Below, piece after piece: positions 34,323 through 46,410 of a stretch of 64,000 nucleotides of DNA (its first letter is position 1; each line of letters opens with the position of its first letter). The DNA lies in the NCBI GenBank assembly GCA_963422505.1, contig OY730195.1, positions 58,097,467 through 58,161,466 on the forward strand, given 5' to 3'. The DNA is from Pseudognaphalium luteoalbum (lineage: Eukaryota > Streptophyta > Magnoliopsida > Asterales > Asteraceae). Made by a program: the position numbers and the translations under genes. Under the pieces are notes generated by a model. It worked only from the letters and a program-made list of their open reading frames with translations. It searched no databases and was not told the origin of the DNA.

Positions 34323-36060
34323 CTTTTTCCTCAGGCTTCAGATCTTTGGATATGATAACTGGTAAGTGTGAAGTTCCTTCGATAAAAGCGTATTCCAGAT
34401 GAGAGGGTAGCTCCTTCAGTTCCAATTATGGCGGTTCTTCAGTGGAAGGCTTCATTCTTGCAATTTCATCTCTCTTGAATTCATCAAACTCCGTTTGGAA
34501 GTCTGATTCTTCAAGAGGTGAATCTAATGTGTTGGCTGAAGCTATTTCAACCCATTCTATTTTATCAGAGCATGCATCCCTCCTCAGCTCATATTTGACA
34601 GTGGATGATGTAGAAGCTGCATTTTCTCCAGTGATGATGATATCGTTGTCTTCAGTGAGTGCAAACTTCTGAGATTGAGCTGATGAAGAAGTGCTTATGG
34701 TGATTTCTGGATTTGATCTTTGTGGTTCACAACCTTCAGACAACTGTGGTTCAGGTGGTGAAAACATTGATTCCATTTCCTTGAGCATCCTTTGAACTTC
34801 TTTCCTTGAGAGAGATGAATCATGTACTTCAGGAGTCAGGTTCCTTCTTAGAAGAGTGACTGATGTGCCCTGCCCAAGCGGAGCGGTCATAACCGTTTTG
34901 AACTGCGGGCTGGAATTCTTTAAAGGACATAGAACTTCTCTTGATGTGGTGGAAGAATCTAAGAGAGCAGAGCATAATCCCGTGCCTTCTTCACACAGTT
35001 TCCTTGTTGTGATGATAGTGTTGGGGTTGATGTTGCTTACCGTGAGAATTTCCTCCAAATGTTCTTCAATTATTTCCTGCAAAGAATCTACAAGACCAAG
35101 ATCTTCTCCCATAGGATGTTTCATTAGTTTATCAATATTGAAGGTGACTTCCTCAGTTCCAACTCGAAGTTTTAAAGATTTTTCATTAACGTCAATGTCG
35201 GCCTTGGTAGTGTTTAGGAAAGGTCTGCCAAGGATGAATGGAACATGGGCGTCTTCTTCAATATCCATAACAACAAAATCAACAGGAAAGACAAATTTAT
35301 CAACACGGACCATAATATCTTCAGCAATTCCTCGAGGGAGTTTAACTGATCTATCGGCTAATTGGATAGTCATTCGAGTTGGTAATAGTTCGCTTAATCC
35401 TAGTTTCCTAAAAAGAGAGTATGGCATAAGGTTTACACTAGCTCCTAAGTCAGCTAAGGCGTTACTTATTTGAACATCCTGAAGATAACAATGAATAGTG
35501 AAACGGCCAGTGTCTCCTAGCTTTGGGGGTAGTCCTTGTTGCATAATCAATGAACATTCTGCATTGGGTAAGTTAACTATTTGTCTAAGTTTTTCTTTAT
35601 TGGATAAGAGTTCCTTAAAGAATTTGGCACAACTAGGCATTTCAACTAAAGCATCTAAAAATCTAACATTTAAGTGTAGGCTTTTGAACATTTCTAGATA
35701 TTTTCCAAATTGAGCTTCTTGTTTCTCTTTCTTAAGCCTACCAGGGAAACGTATATGTGTAGGTTTAATGTTTTCTGGGGCTTTAGAAGGTTCTGGTTCA
35801 GGAGAAGTGATGGGGGTGTCAACTTGAACTGAATCAGTAGGCAGAGAAGTAGAAGATTTAGTTGTAGGAATATCTATGGATTTCTCGTTCTTAGTCTCTT
35901 TTCCTCCTCTAGTGACCACAAGGATGTCATCATGCTCATAGGATGAGTGATAGACAAAGTTGTAGATCGCTTCTTCCCTTTGCTTCTCCTCAACTTTTAA
36001 AAACAACTTTTTAACATTATCCTCCATGTTTTTAATTAAATCGTTTGAAATTCTAGTCAA
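34323..36060 (-). pseudogene. Protease and linker to RT of minus Gypsy
   Basis: Open on the minus strand from 36060 to TAA at 34426-34428, then in frame (LELKELPSHLEYAF, LPVIISKDLKPEEK) up to the Copia-2 insertion point. Protease motifs are KLGDTGRFTIHC, LADLGASVNLMPYS (active-site Asp), GIAEDIMVRVDKF and FILGRPFLNT. The remaining ~250 residues are a Ser/Glu-rich linker. The start at 36060 is not a real N-terminus: the frame joins gag through a 1-nt deletion in an A run near 36090. It cleaves the polyprotein in the family. Confidence 0.88.
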
Positions 36061-37076
36061 ATAATCAATTTGGTTTTGAAAATCAACAATTTTTCTATGA
36101 CATTATTTTGTTCAACAATGAAGTTTTTGAAATTTTCGTTGTTTAGACGAGAAGTCAATGGGGAAGGAGTAGAGAGAATTAAAGATTGAGAAGTGGGTTG
36201 TGTGGTAAACCGCTGAATGAATGGTTTTGAATGAACAGAGTGATTACGGTTTCCATTGGTTGTAAGAATTTCTTCGTTGGCCCTTCGGCTTGAGAGGAAC
36301 TTTTGAGGTTTCTGCTTTAGCTTAGGGTTTGAAGATTCTTGCAAATCCTTGACAATTTGAGTGATAGAATCGAGTTGAGATCTTAATTTGTCTAAGGTTT
36401 GGTTAGAAGTACTCCTTCCTTCTGAAGTATTTTCATCTGACTCCAAGTTATGCTGATGTGTCGCAATCATCTCGATCAATTTCCAGGCTTCGTCAGCGGT
36501 ATGTAGCATGAAATTTCCGGATGAAGCAGCGTCGAGGGTTTGTTTGTGTTGAGGATTCAAACTGTTGTAGAATGTACAAACTAGATTCGTTTCATCCAAC
36601 TGATGGTTCTGACATCTTCCAATTAACTTCTTGTATCGTTCCCAAGCAGTGTTTAATGATTCATTAACTCCGTGATGGAAGTTAGTGATATCGTTTTTAA
36701 GCTTGGTTTGCAGGGAAGGAGGGAAGTACTTAGCTAGAAACTTAGTAGCCATCTCCTCCCATGTATGAATCGAATTGGGTTCAAATTCATAAAACCATGT
36801 TAAAGCTCGAGAGGATAAAGAATAGGGAAACAAATGGAGGCGAAGAAGATCTCTATTGGTTCCTATTTGTGTGAAAGAGTCAGAAAGATTGATGAATTTG
36901 TTGAGATGGGCGTTTGGATTTTCAATCGAAAGACCATGAAACTGACACTCAGATTTTATCATTTTAATGTAGTGAGGCTTAATTTCAAGGGTTTCTTCGG
37001 TTAGTGCTACGATCGGTCCACCTCGTCTCTCTATCAGTGGCTTAATTGATGAGGCGAGAGTGATACGGTTCGACAT
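36057..37076 (-). CDS. Gag of minus Gypsy
   Basis: 339 codons from the ATG at 37076 (MSNRITLASSIKPLIERRGG). Contains the retrotrans_gag signature: ALTWFYEFEPNSIHTWEEM, FLAKYFPPSLQ, AWERYKKLIG, TFYNSLNPQHKQTLDAAS and ADEAWKLIEMIATHQ. Full length for an Athila/Tat-type gag except that the last residues are out of frame after a 1-nt loss. No zinc knuckle is visible, which is common in this group. It starts about 180 bp after the primer site with an A-rich leader. Its paralogue in the plus Gypsy (8651-9358) is shorter and more damaged. Confidence 0.88.
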   Translation of the reverse strand: MSNRITLASSIKPLIERRGGPIVALTEETLEIKPHYIKMIKSECQFHGLSIENPNAHLNKFINLSDSFTQIGTNRDLLRLHLFPYSLSSRALTWFYEFEPNSIHTWEEMATKFLAKYFPPSLQTKLKNDITNFHHGVNESLNTAWERYKKLIGRCQNHQLDETNLVCTFYNSLNPQHKQTLDAASSGNFMLHTADEAWKLIEMIATHQHNLESDENTSEGRSTSNQTLDKLRSQLDSITQIVKDLQESSNPKLKQKPQKFLSSRRANEEILTTNGNRNHSVHSKPFIQRFTTQPTSQSLILSTPSPLTSRLNNENFKNFIVEQNNVIEKLLIFKTKLII

Positions 37077-37276
37077 AGCTTGTTGGTAGAAAGTAGAGTT
37101 TTGGAAAGGAAGGGTTTAAACTATACTAATCTAAGGATGGAAAAAGTAAAATTAACCTAAGGATAGAAAAGGTAACTTTCGAATGATATTGATCTTCCGA
37201 AAGGATCGCTAAATAACTAAGATAACTAAATTCCTAAAATCGGTCGTTGTAGTCCCCGGCAGCGGCGCCAAAAACC
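37077..37276 (-). other. Leader and primer binding site of minus Gypsy
   Basis: On the minus strand TGGCGCCGCTGCCGGGGA at 37270-37253, complementary to tRNA-Asp with one mismatch, 6 bp after the LTR end (GGTGATCA at 37277). The rest, 37077-37252, is an AT-rich untranslated leader with no gene. Confidence 0.85.
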
Positions 37277-39330
37277 TGATCACCTCCCAATGGTCGGTCA
37301 AGGAATTGCTTCCCTGTCGTTGCTGACTGTCCAGCCGGATTGCACATCAGAGGGTTTTAAAAATTTATATTTTGTTGGGAAGCCTAAGTTACACCACTAC
37401 TTGTATAAGCGGTAGGTATGACTCAGGTGTCGTTCTTAAACCACAACGGGCATGGGATCTTAGGAGGATTAATTATCTTTGGTAATTTAGCTGAGATTAA
37501 AACTTTTTGAGGGGTTTTGTTTTCTATCCTACTTAAACTAAAAACAGAAAGGTAAATGAGGAGTGTAGTCGCTGAGAGATCTATAGATTAGGTGAGTGTT
37601 TGCTATGATGTTAGTATATGCTATTTAGGGGTAGTTATGAGGATTGGGGCTCTAATTATAATGAATCCTAGCAGTGCTGATTTGGGGTCTCTTAACGATG
37701 TTCAACATAGTATTGTACCTACGGCCTTTTCGTGGCTTCCACGCATTTGTACTTCACCAGAGGTGGTTCCAGCGCTATACCAAGTACTGAGCTATTTTAC
37801 GGTATTTCTGATGCCTTGCCCAGAGATCCCGTATCATTACTGTATATGTCCTAATGGGCTATAACTCCTATCCTATTACTTATCTAACGTAGAGTTGTCC
37901 ACAATCAAATAAATAACATGTCACATGGATAACAGATATGGAGTGTAAGCTACACCGGAAGTTCTCCCAAATGTAGTACCAATTTAACCGACAACTAACC
38001 TCGAACCCTTTTCCCCAGTCTCGGTCATTTGAGGTGTCCGTATCGTGGCACGAATTGTTGAATAAACAATTAAGTGAACAGGAGTGACCCCGCGGAATAA
38101 GTTGGGAAAGTCTGTCTAACGATCGGTTAAATTGTTCGACATTATTTCATACAGATCATTGTAATTATTCTAGCATCTTAAACTGTCGTATGTAATTATT
38201 CTATGTTTGAAAACCTAATCATAAACCCAACAACCGTAGTAGACAAACAGATACTAGCATGTAAACCCTAGAGCAACAATCAAACAAGAACATGCAGTAG
38301 TGTAACATGGATAAATATCAGTTTATTTCAGGTAGAGTTTCTGGATAAATGGTTAAGTCACATATGCTCCGAAAGTTCTCTCAAAAGCATCCGATATATT
38401 GGATGAATTCTAATTTATCTCTAATCCTATTCTCCGTGTCTCCACTGATTTATTTCAATCAAGAGAACAGCAGCCATGCCGAGTTCATCGAATCATTCAG
38501 ACACGGAATAGTTGAGGGACCTATTTCTACAATTGATCGGATTATATCAATAGGTTTCAAACCAAAGCATAAGTTGGGTAAATAAAACATTAAAGAATTA
38601 ATTCATAAATTCAAACATATCCTACTTTCATACAAGCAGAGTAACAACATTGTTTAAAGCATAACTACCATAGCATAACATTTATCATAGCAAACACATA
38701 TTTGTCTAGCCTAACATAGCAATTATCATAGCATGCATTCTTAAATAATCATGACAATAGCACAATATATTTAAAAATAACAAGAAAAGATAATATAATA
38801 GAACCTGTTAGGTGTTACAACAAATCTACGCAACCCTAGTCTCGGAGCGACTCCGTACAAAGCTCGTAAACTTGCTACTCTACTCCTACAATCTAACTAA
38901 CTACTAATATTATTCTAGAGAGAGAAAGTGTGTGTGTGTGAGAGAGAAAGAAATGAGAGTGGAATGAGGGATTTTGATGGATGGTTAGGGATGTGAAATG
39001 AGGAGGTGAAAGCCTCTATTTATAGGCTTCAAGTTACAATTTTACACTCAACACCCTCGCTCTCATTTTAACACTGAAATACACCCTCGAGCTATGAAAT
39101 TTGACACCAAAAGGGCCATATTCGACACCAAATAGGGCGTATTCGGTAGCAAATAGGCCATATTCGGTAGCAAATAGGGCGTATCCGACACCAAAAAGGG
39201 GGTATACCACCCCAAAAGGGGGGTATACCACCCCTTAGAGGGGGTATACGACCCTAAAGGGGGCGTATACGGCCCCTATGGGGGTGATGTTCCCTGGGTC
39301 ATGTTCTTGTGTGTTGTATCGTAAGTCTTG
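37277..39330 (-). mobile_element. 5' LTR of minus Gypsy, inner part
   Basis: The LTR is split by Copia-1; the remainder is 51022-51368. From 37341 it matches 2423-4773. Total about 2396 bp without the insert. Minus-strand TATAAATA at 39024-39017 and the GTATACC/GTATACGG array at 39106-39290. Copia-1 entered about 40 bp beyond the array, roughly 300 bp upstream of the TATA box. Confidence 0.88.
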
Positions 39331-39390
39331 TGTTGGGAAATAAGATTTCTGCTGTTATTACTGCTGTTGAAGAATGCACAAGGCATTAAC

Positions 39391-39717
39391 ACTGTTAGTG
39401 TTGTTGTTACTACTGGTATTACAACTGTTAGTATGTTGGTTACCACTGTCTTCAGAGTTAAAACTGTTAGTTGAAGTCTTCATGGATTACCACTGTTGGT
39501 GAAGTGGTTACCACTGTTAGTAGAAGATTACAACTGTTATTGAAGATTGAAGATAAGAGTTACAACTGTTAGTGTTATCACTGTTAGCTTGTTTACAACA
39601 GTTAACACTGCTTAGGCTAGTTACCACTGTTGGTATATTAGTCTAGTAAATTGTATAAGTGTTAACACTGTTATAGGAATTACCACTGTTTGTATAGTCG
39701 TGGTAGTTAACACTGTT
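39391..39717 (+). repeat. ACTGTT word array in Copia-1 LTR
   Basis: 12 copies of ACTGTT in 327 bases, all in the same orientation, plus degenerate copies (CACTGTC, CACTGCT) and one inverted AACAGT. The core CTGTTA/G fits the plant MYB core CNGTTR. Repeated identically at 50353-50679. Confidence 0.92.
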
Positions 39718-39812
39718 TATATCTAGAATAGGAGGGAAGTCAGAGTTTGAATAATTATGGATTGTAACTGCTTCCATAATTATAGGAGATTGTTTAGCAG
39801 GACTCTATGTGT

Positions 39813-39820
39813 TATAAATA
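39813..39820 (+). promoter_or_regulatory. TATA box of Copia-1 5' LTR
   Basis: TATAAATA followed by GAGATCC; identical copy at 50775-50782 in the 3' LTR. Confidence 0.8.
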
Positions 39821-40061
39821 GAGATCCTTAACCTAGATTAGGTTAATTTTAGTTTTTGCGCAGCTTCAAGGTTTAGTAACCCTAATACAAATCAGTGTAT
39901 TCGTCTTATATTATTAATAAGATTGGAGCTTTTTATAATTCTGTTATTATTATTCATATTGATCTTCATTGTATTACTAAGTGTTATTCCGCAAACTTCT
40001 TAGTAATCATTCAAAACTGTGATTATCTAATAGTTTATTAGATAGATCTTGGTTTATCAAG

Positions 40062-40073
40062 TGGTATCAGAGA
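40062..40073 (+). other. Primer binding site, tRNA-iMet type
   Basis: TGGTATCAGAGA, 2 bp after the LTR; matches the initiator tRNA-Met complement for 11 bases. Confidence 0.88.
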
Positions 40074-40151
40074 AGGTTTAGTTTTGAATCCAGGAAGATC
40101 TCAGTTCTACTGTTTTATTGATCATTTTTTTTTAATCATTAAATAATAGTA

Positions 40152-42848
40152 ATGGCAGAAGGTAGTGAAGGTATCCAGGTCACAAAGATCCCAATGCTTA
40201 GACCTGATGAGTTTGATCTGTGGAAAAACAGAATCAGACAATATATGCTTCTCACAGATTATCAGATGTGGGAAGTTGTGGTTAATGGTCCTCCAGTGAC
40301 CTTAAACAGTGATGGTGTTCCACTTCCGAGATCTCCACCAACATCTGAGGCAGAAAGAAAAGTCAGATCTATAGAGTACAAAGCTTTGAGTACTCTATTG
40401 TTATCTATTCCAAATGAATATCAAAGGCGTTTTGAAGCATGTCAAGATGCTAAAGTTTTAATGGAAGCAATAGAGAAGAGATTTGGTGGTAATGATAACA
40501 CCAAAAAGAACAAAAGATCTCTGTTGAAACAGCAATATGAGAACTTTAATTCTGTAAAGTCAGAAACTCTGACTCAAACCTTTGATAGGTTTTCAAAGCT
40601 TGTGGGAGATCTGGAAAATCATCAAGTAAAAATTGATAAAGATGATTTGAACAGGAAGTTTTTGAGGTCCTTGGGTGATGAATGGACCATGTATACTGTT
40701 GGTTTAAGGCAGAGTGCAGATCTGGAAGCAAAGGAATTAGAAGATATCTACAATGATCTGAGGAATTTTGAAGCTGAGGTAGAGATCAAGAAGGTAGGTT
40801 ATGGGAGCAACAACAATAATTCAGCTTTTATGTCAATGGCAGGTTCTGGATCAAAGGCTGAATCCAGTCAGAAAGGGTCATCCTATGTTACTAGAGGAAT
40901 TGGATCTAGTACTACTTATTCTAATGATCAAATCTTAGAATCTTTCTTTGCTAGTAATGTGAATTCATCACTTACTAATGAAGATCTAGATCAGTTTGAA
41001 GGAGATGATCTAGAAGAAATGGATATCAAGCTACAAATTGCTTTAATCACACAAAGAGCAAAAAGGTTTATGCAAAGAACTGGTAGAAATAACTTTGCAC
41101 AGAAAAGGAGTGATTCAAGCTGGTTTGATAAAAGCAAAGTTGAATGCTTCAACTGTCACAAGATGGGACATTTTGCTAGGGAGTGCAGAAGTCCTAAGGT
41201 TGATCAGAATGAGAGAGGAACTGTTCAAAGAAGTGGAGGAAATGTTGGTCAGACTAAGAATGTGCCAATCCAAGATACCTCATCAAATGCACTGGTATCT
41301 GTTGATGGATGTGGATGGGATTGGAGTGATCAGGAAGAACATGAAGTGAAGAATCAAAGCTTCATGGCAACTGCAGAATCTGACAAGCAATCTGAAGTTC
41401 CTTATGAGATACAAATAAAATTGTGTTCAACTGTGTGTAAGCAAACTGTGAAACATTATAGAGATCATAACCAGAAAGTGTGTGATGAGCTAAAACAGTG
41501 TGAAATCAAAAGTAGACACACAATCTCTGTAATAGAAAATCTTGAAAAACAGATTCAGGCATTTGAAGATAATGCAATACAGTTTAAATATGATATTGAG
41601 TATGCTAGGTGGGAGAGAGACACTTTTAAAGATAAAGTAGAATTATTAACTAAGAAACTGGCAGAGGTTACATGTGAAAGGGATAGCATAAGACTTAATG
41701 TGAGTAACTTAGAACATGCATCTAAAAGTGTAAATAAACTTATCAATTCACAGATTCATGATAAACTCAAAACTGGGTTAGGATACAATAATGTACCTCC
41801 TCCTTATAACAACAACTATTTTCCTTCTAAAACTGAAATTGATTTAAATTCACTTAAAGAAGGATTAAATGATGATGTTAAAAAGGTTGATCCAGTTAAC
41901 AGTTTAAAAGAAGATGTAAACATTGATGAAGTTGAAATACATGAGTGGACTGAGGAAGATGATAAAGATTGTGATACATCTGAATGTAATGTTAATGTGT
42001 TCGATAAATCTGATAAATCATCATGTGAAAGCAGAATTAGTATTACTGGTCTAGTTAAAGAACTAAAAGTTAATAAACTAGAAGAGGGTAAGAAAATGTT
42101 TGAACAGAAGGAAAAACATCATGATAAACATGAGAAAACAATACCTAACACACCTAGGAAAATTCAAGGGAAGGTTAGGAATGATGTGAAAAGATCTGTT
42201 CCTGTGAATACATGTGATAAGTGCAAATGTAAGGATAACTTCTCTAAAACCCAAAATTTTCAAAAACATATTCCCAGAGGTAACCAAAGGAATTGGAATC
42301 AAATGGTGACTCAAAAACTGGGAAATAATGTTACTGTGATTAAAGAAAAGTTATGCCTTATATGTGGCAGAAATAATCATCTTCAACATGAGTGTTTTCA
42401 TAATCCAAAGACTTATCAAAAGAATATGAAAAGGTCATGGACAGCAGCTAATATGATTAACAAACAAAATTTTAAATCTAATGTTAATCATACAAATGCT
42501 GCTAGAAAGATGAATTATAGGGCAAATCAAGCTATGGCTGCTGCAAAAGTTTCCACTGCAGGAACAAAAGCTAAAGATTTAGCCAACAGTTTAAAGACTA
42601 AAACAGTGGAAACAGGAGTTAAAGCAAACAGTGGTAAACCTTTTAAAACTGTTAACACTGTTAATTCAACAGTTTTCACTGGTAGAGTAAATAACACTGT
42701 AAGGAATACTAACAGTGTTAATTATTTTACCACTGTTAGATATAATAATAGTTACAACAGGTTTAACACTGTTAGACATAACTTTGGACCTTCAGTGTTA
42801 ACTGTTAGACCAAAATCCACTGTTAATTCTAAAATTAGTTGGATTTGA
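40152..42848 (+). CDS. Gag polyprotein of Copia-1
   Basis: 898 intact codons from the ATG at 40152 (MAEGSEGIQVTKIPMLRPDE). The N-terminal gag domain has DLWKNRIRQYMLLTDYQMWE, EAIEKRFGGNDNTKK and LLKQQYENF. First CCHC knuckle CFNCHKMGHFAREC near 41148-41189, then a coiled-coil-like Lys/Glu region. Second knuckle CLICGRNNHLQHEC near 42355-42396. The last ~85 residues (42596-42848) are low complexity, rich in Asn, Thr and Val, because the DNA there is an ACTGTT/AACAGT array. After the TGA the same frame continues for 44 codons to GKPKARLVWVPKRN and a TAA. It forms the particle in the family. Confidence 0.93.
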   Translation: MAEGSEGIQVTKIPMLRPDEFDLWKNRIRQYMLLTDYQMWEVVVNGPPVTLNSDGVPLPRSPPTSEAERKVRSIEYKALSTLLLSIPNEYQRRFEACQDAKVLMEAIEKRFGGNDNTKKNKRSLLKQQYENFNSVKSETLTQTFDRFSKLVGDLENHQVKIDKDDLNRKFLRSLGDEWTMYTVGLRQSADLEAKELEDIYNDLRNFEAEVEIKKVGYGSNNNNSAFMSMAGSGSKAESSQKGSSYVTRGIGSSTTYSNDQILESFFASNVNSSLTNEDLDQFEGDDLEEMDIKLQIALITQRAKRFMQRTGRNNFAQKRSDSSWFDKSKVECFNCHKMGHFARECRSPKVDQNERGTVQRSGGNVGQTKNVPIQDTSSNALVSVDGCGWDWSDQEEHEVKNQSFMATAESDKQSEVPYEIQIKLCSTVCKQTVKHYRDHNQKVCDELKQCEIKSRHTISVIENLEKQIQAFEDNAIQFKYDIEYARWERDTFKDKVELLTKKLAEVTCERDSIRLNVSNLEHASKSVNKLINSQIHDKLKTGLGYNNVPPPYNNNYFPSKTEIDLNSLKEGLNDDVKKVDPVNSLKEDVNIDEVEIHEWTEEDDKDCDTSECNVNVFDKSDKSSCESRISITGLVKELKVNKLEEGKKMFEQKEKHHDKHEKTIPNTPRKIQGKVRNDVKRSVPVNTCDKCKCKDNFSKTQNFQKHIPRGNQRNWNQMVTQKLGNNVTVIKEKLCLICGRNNHLQHECFHNPKTYQKNMKRSWTAANMINKQNFKSNVNHTNAARKMNYRANQAMAAAKVSTAGTKAKDLANSLKTKTVETGVKANSGKPFKTVNTVNSTVFTGRVNNTVRNTNSVNYFTTVRYNNSYNRFNTVRHNFGPSVLTVRPKSTVNSKISWI
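42596..42836 (+). repeat. ACTGTT / AACAGT array inside the gag coding region
   Basis: Six ACTGTT and four AACAGT copies in 240 bases, in all three frames relative to gag (KTVNTVN, NTVRNTNSVN, FTTVRYNN). The words match those of the LTR and post-pol array. Confidence 0.85.
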
Positions 42849-42964
42849 ACACCTTTTCAATCTAATGTTCCCAGATGTTCTAAATCTAACAATGCATCAA
42901 AATCAATAATCTTCAAGAAAGTTGATTACCTTGATGCATCAGGGAAACCCAAAGCCAGATTGGT

Positions 42965-45900
42965 TTGGGTTCCCAAGAGAAATTAATTCTCTTTGTGTTT
43001 GTTTGTGTGCAGGGCAAGCCAAGAAGTTTATGGCATATCGACAGTGGTTGCTCAAGACACATGACTGGAGATAAGGAAAAGCTACAGAATTTCAAATCAT
43101 TTGATGGTGGATATGTAGCATTTGGAAGTAATCCAAAAGGTGGAAGGATCACAGGCAAAGGAGTTGTTCAAAGTGCCAAGTTAAGCTTTGAAAATGTTTA
43201 TTATGTGGAACAGTTGAGGTACAATTTGCTAAGTGTGAGTCAAATCACAGATAAAAAGAACCCTGTTCATTTTACTGACACTGAATGTCTTATTCTGTCT
43301 AAGGAGTTCAAAATTCCAGAAGATATGATTTTAATGAGAATTCCTAGGCAAGATAATGTCTATAAGTGTGACTTAGCAAACATGGCACCTCAACCTGATT
43401 TAAACTGCTTGATTTCTAAAGCTAATTTAAATGAGTCTAATTTGTGGCATAGAAGGATGTGTCATATGAATTACAAAACCATTAATAAACTTGTCAAAAA
43501 CAAGCTTGTTAGGGGTTTACCTGAGAAGGTCTATTCATGTGATGATCATTGTATTTCTTGTCTAAAAGGAAAGCAACACAAAACTTCTTTTAAGTCCAAA
43601 GCTGTAAATTCAAACTGTACTCCTTTATACTTAGTGCATATGGATTTATTTGGACCAACAAGTATAAGTAGTATGGGAAAAAGATCTTATTGCCTTGTTG
43701 TAATTGATGATTATACCAGATTTACATGGGTTTTCTTTCTTAGAACAAAAGATCAGACAGGTGACATACTTAGATCATTTCTAACTAAGATTGAGAACCA
43801 ATTAGATAAAAAGGTTAAAATCATCAGGAGTGATAATGGAACAGAGTTTAAAAATTATGAGATGGATAAATTCTGTGATGAGAAAGGCATTAAGAGAGAA
43901 TTTAGTGCTCCTAGGACTCCTCAACAGAATGGAGTAGCTGAAAGAAGGAATAGGACACTAATAGAAGCAGCTAGAACTATGCTAGTTGATGCAAAACTTC
44001 CTATGTCCTTTTGGGCAGAAGCAGTTAGCACAGCTTGTTATGTTCAGAATAGGGTAACAGTTGTTAAGCCTTATTTCAAAACCCCATATGAGCAGTTGTT
44101 TAAGAACAAACCACTGGTTAGTTTCTTAAAATCATTTGGATGTCCTTGTACTATCTTGAATACCAAAGATCACCTAGGAAAGTTTGAAAGCAAAGCAGAT
44201 GAGGGAGTATTTGTAGGATATTCTATTCAGAGTAAAGCATATAGGGTGTTCAATCAAAGGACCAGAGTCATAGAAGAATCAATGAATGTCACTTTTAATG
44301 AGAATATCATTAATCCTGATGGAAAAGGTCCTAAGTCTTTGTTTGATATTGATGCTCTTAACAATGCTTTTAGATATACAACTGTCAATCCTAGTACAGG
44401 TACATGCACAGGTATCACATCAAGCAAAGCAGATGGAGTTTGTGAGGATATCTCTGATATGTCTTCAGAAAAGAATAAAGAGTCGTTGGAGTACATTATC
44501 TTTCCAATCTGGACTTCAGATCCACTAGAGGTGTTATCATCTGATCTTCCAATGTCATCTCAGCCTATTGAGACAGAAGTGCAAATTGAAACACCTTCCA
44601 ATGAAAGTTCTGGGCAGGATGGTAATTTTATCAACTTGGAGGCCACCATTCCAGAGACATCAACATCAAATCTTCATGTGAACAAAAATCATCCTCTGGA
44701 ACAGGTGATTGGAGATGTTAACAGTGGTGTACAAACAAGACAGCAAACTACTGTCACTGAAGAAGAATTACATACATCTTTATATGTGTGTTTTCTTTCT
44801 CAAGTGGAACCTAAAAAGGTTGTAAAAGCTCTCAAACACCCTAGTTGGATTGAGGCAATGCAAGAGGAGTTGTTACAGTTTAAGATACAGAATGTGTGGA
44901 CTCTAGTAGATCTGCCAAAGGGAAAAAGGGCAATTGGCACCAAATGGATCTTCAAGAACAAGAAGGATGAAAGAGGGATTGTTATCAAAAACAAGGCAAG
45001 ACTGGTGGCACAAGGTTATACACAGGAAGAAGGAATTGATTATGATGATGTCTTTGCTCCTGTTGCCAGGATAGAAGCCATTAGATTATTTCTAGCATAT
45101 GCTACATTCAAAGGCTTCACAGTATATCAAATGGATGTCAAAAGTGCTTTTCTGTATGGCATGATTGCTGATGAAGTGTATGTGTGTCAACCCCCTGGAT
45201 TTGAAGATCCTAATTATCCAGATAGAGTTTGCAGATTGGATAAGGCACTATATGGGTTGCATCAAGCCCCCAGGGCTTGGTATGAGACTTTATCTGTGTA
45301 TCTCTTAGAGAATGGGTTCAAAAGAGGTACTATTGATAAGACTCTGTTCACCAAAAGGAATCAAAATGATATTTTACTGGTGCAAGTTTATGTAGATGAC
45401 ATCATTTTTGGTTCTACAAATGATGGTATGTGCAAGGAATTTGAAACTTTAATGCATCAAAAGTTCCAGATGAGTTCAATGGGGAAACTCACTTTCTTTT
45501 TGGGGCTTCAAGTTAAGCAGAGTTCAGATGGTACTTTCATAAATCAAAGTAAATATGTCAAAGACATACTTACTAAATTTGGATACTCTGATTCGAAAGT
45601 GGCTAGTACACCAATGGAAACACACAAGCCACTATCTGCAGACCCTGAGGGGGAGGAAGTTGATGTACATTTGTACAGATCAATGATTGGATCATTGATG
45701 TACTTAACGTCTTCTAGGCCAGATATAATGTTTGCTGTTTGTATCTGTGCAAGATTTCAAACCTGTCCAAAACAATCACATCTGTATGCTGTCAAAAGAA
45801 TCTTTAGATACTTAAAAGGACAATCTGATCTAGGTCTTTGGTATCCAAAAGATTCACCTTTTGAGCTAAAAGCATATTCAGATAGTGACTATGGGGGAGC

Positions 45901-46333
45901 TAGTATGGACAGAAAGTCAACATCGGGAGGATGTCAATTTCTAGGAGAAAGGTTAATCTCATGGCAATGTAAGAAACAGACAACTGTATCAACATCTACT
46001 GCTGAAGCAGAGTATGTAGCTGCTGCAAGTTGCTGTGCTCAAGTCTTATGGATTCAGAATCAGATGCTTGATTATGGTTTAACTTTCTTAAACACTCCTA
46101 TTTATATTGATAATACTTCTGCTATCAGCATCATTAATAATCCTGTTAAACATTCTAAAATCAAGCATATAGAGATTAGGTATCATTTTATCAGAGATTG
46201 TAATGAAAAATGACTTATTCAGATTATAAAAGTTCATACTGACAATCAACTTGCAGATTTGTTCACCAAAGCATTTGATGTGAGCAGATTTACTTTCCTG
46301 ATTACCAGTATTGGAATGATTAAATCTTTTTAA
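42965..46333 (+). CDS. Pol of Copia-1: protease, integrase, RT, RNase H
   Basis: 1082 open codons to TGA at 46211-46213; the frame then continues to TAA at 46331-46333, so the last ~40 RNase H residues are cut off (Arg position; CGA to TGA). Protease IDSGCSRHMTGDK. Integrase zinc region HRRMCHMNY to CISCLKGKQH, core VHMDLFGP, RSDNGTEFKN and NGVAERRNRTL. Then the HPLEQVIGD..GVQTR spacer, RT GTKWIFKNKKDERG to VYVDDIIFGSTND, and RNase H AYSDSDYGGAS, STAEAEYVAAAS, YIDNTSAISI. It is in a different frame from gag; the open frame begins just before the acceptor-like TTTGTGTGCAG at 43012, so the true start of pol is not clear. Confidence 0.93.
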
Positions 46334-46410
46334 ACTGTTTTTTTTTTCATAACTATTTTGATACATCTCTATCATGTTTAAGAATTAGATGCTAGTAGAT
46401 GTAATTGAGA

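Larger units (their letters stand above)
39331..40059 (+). mobile_element. Copia-1 5' LTR
   Basis: 729 bp. ACTGTT occurs 12 times on the plus strand between 39391 and 39717, mostly as TACCACTGTTAG, ACAACTGTTAG or TTAACACTGTTA. TATAAATA lies about 100 bp downstream at 39813-39820. Confidence 0.95.
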
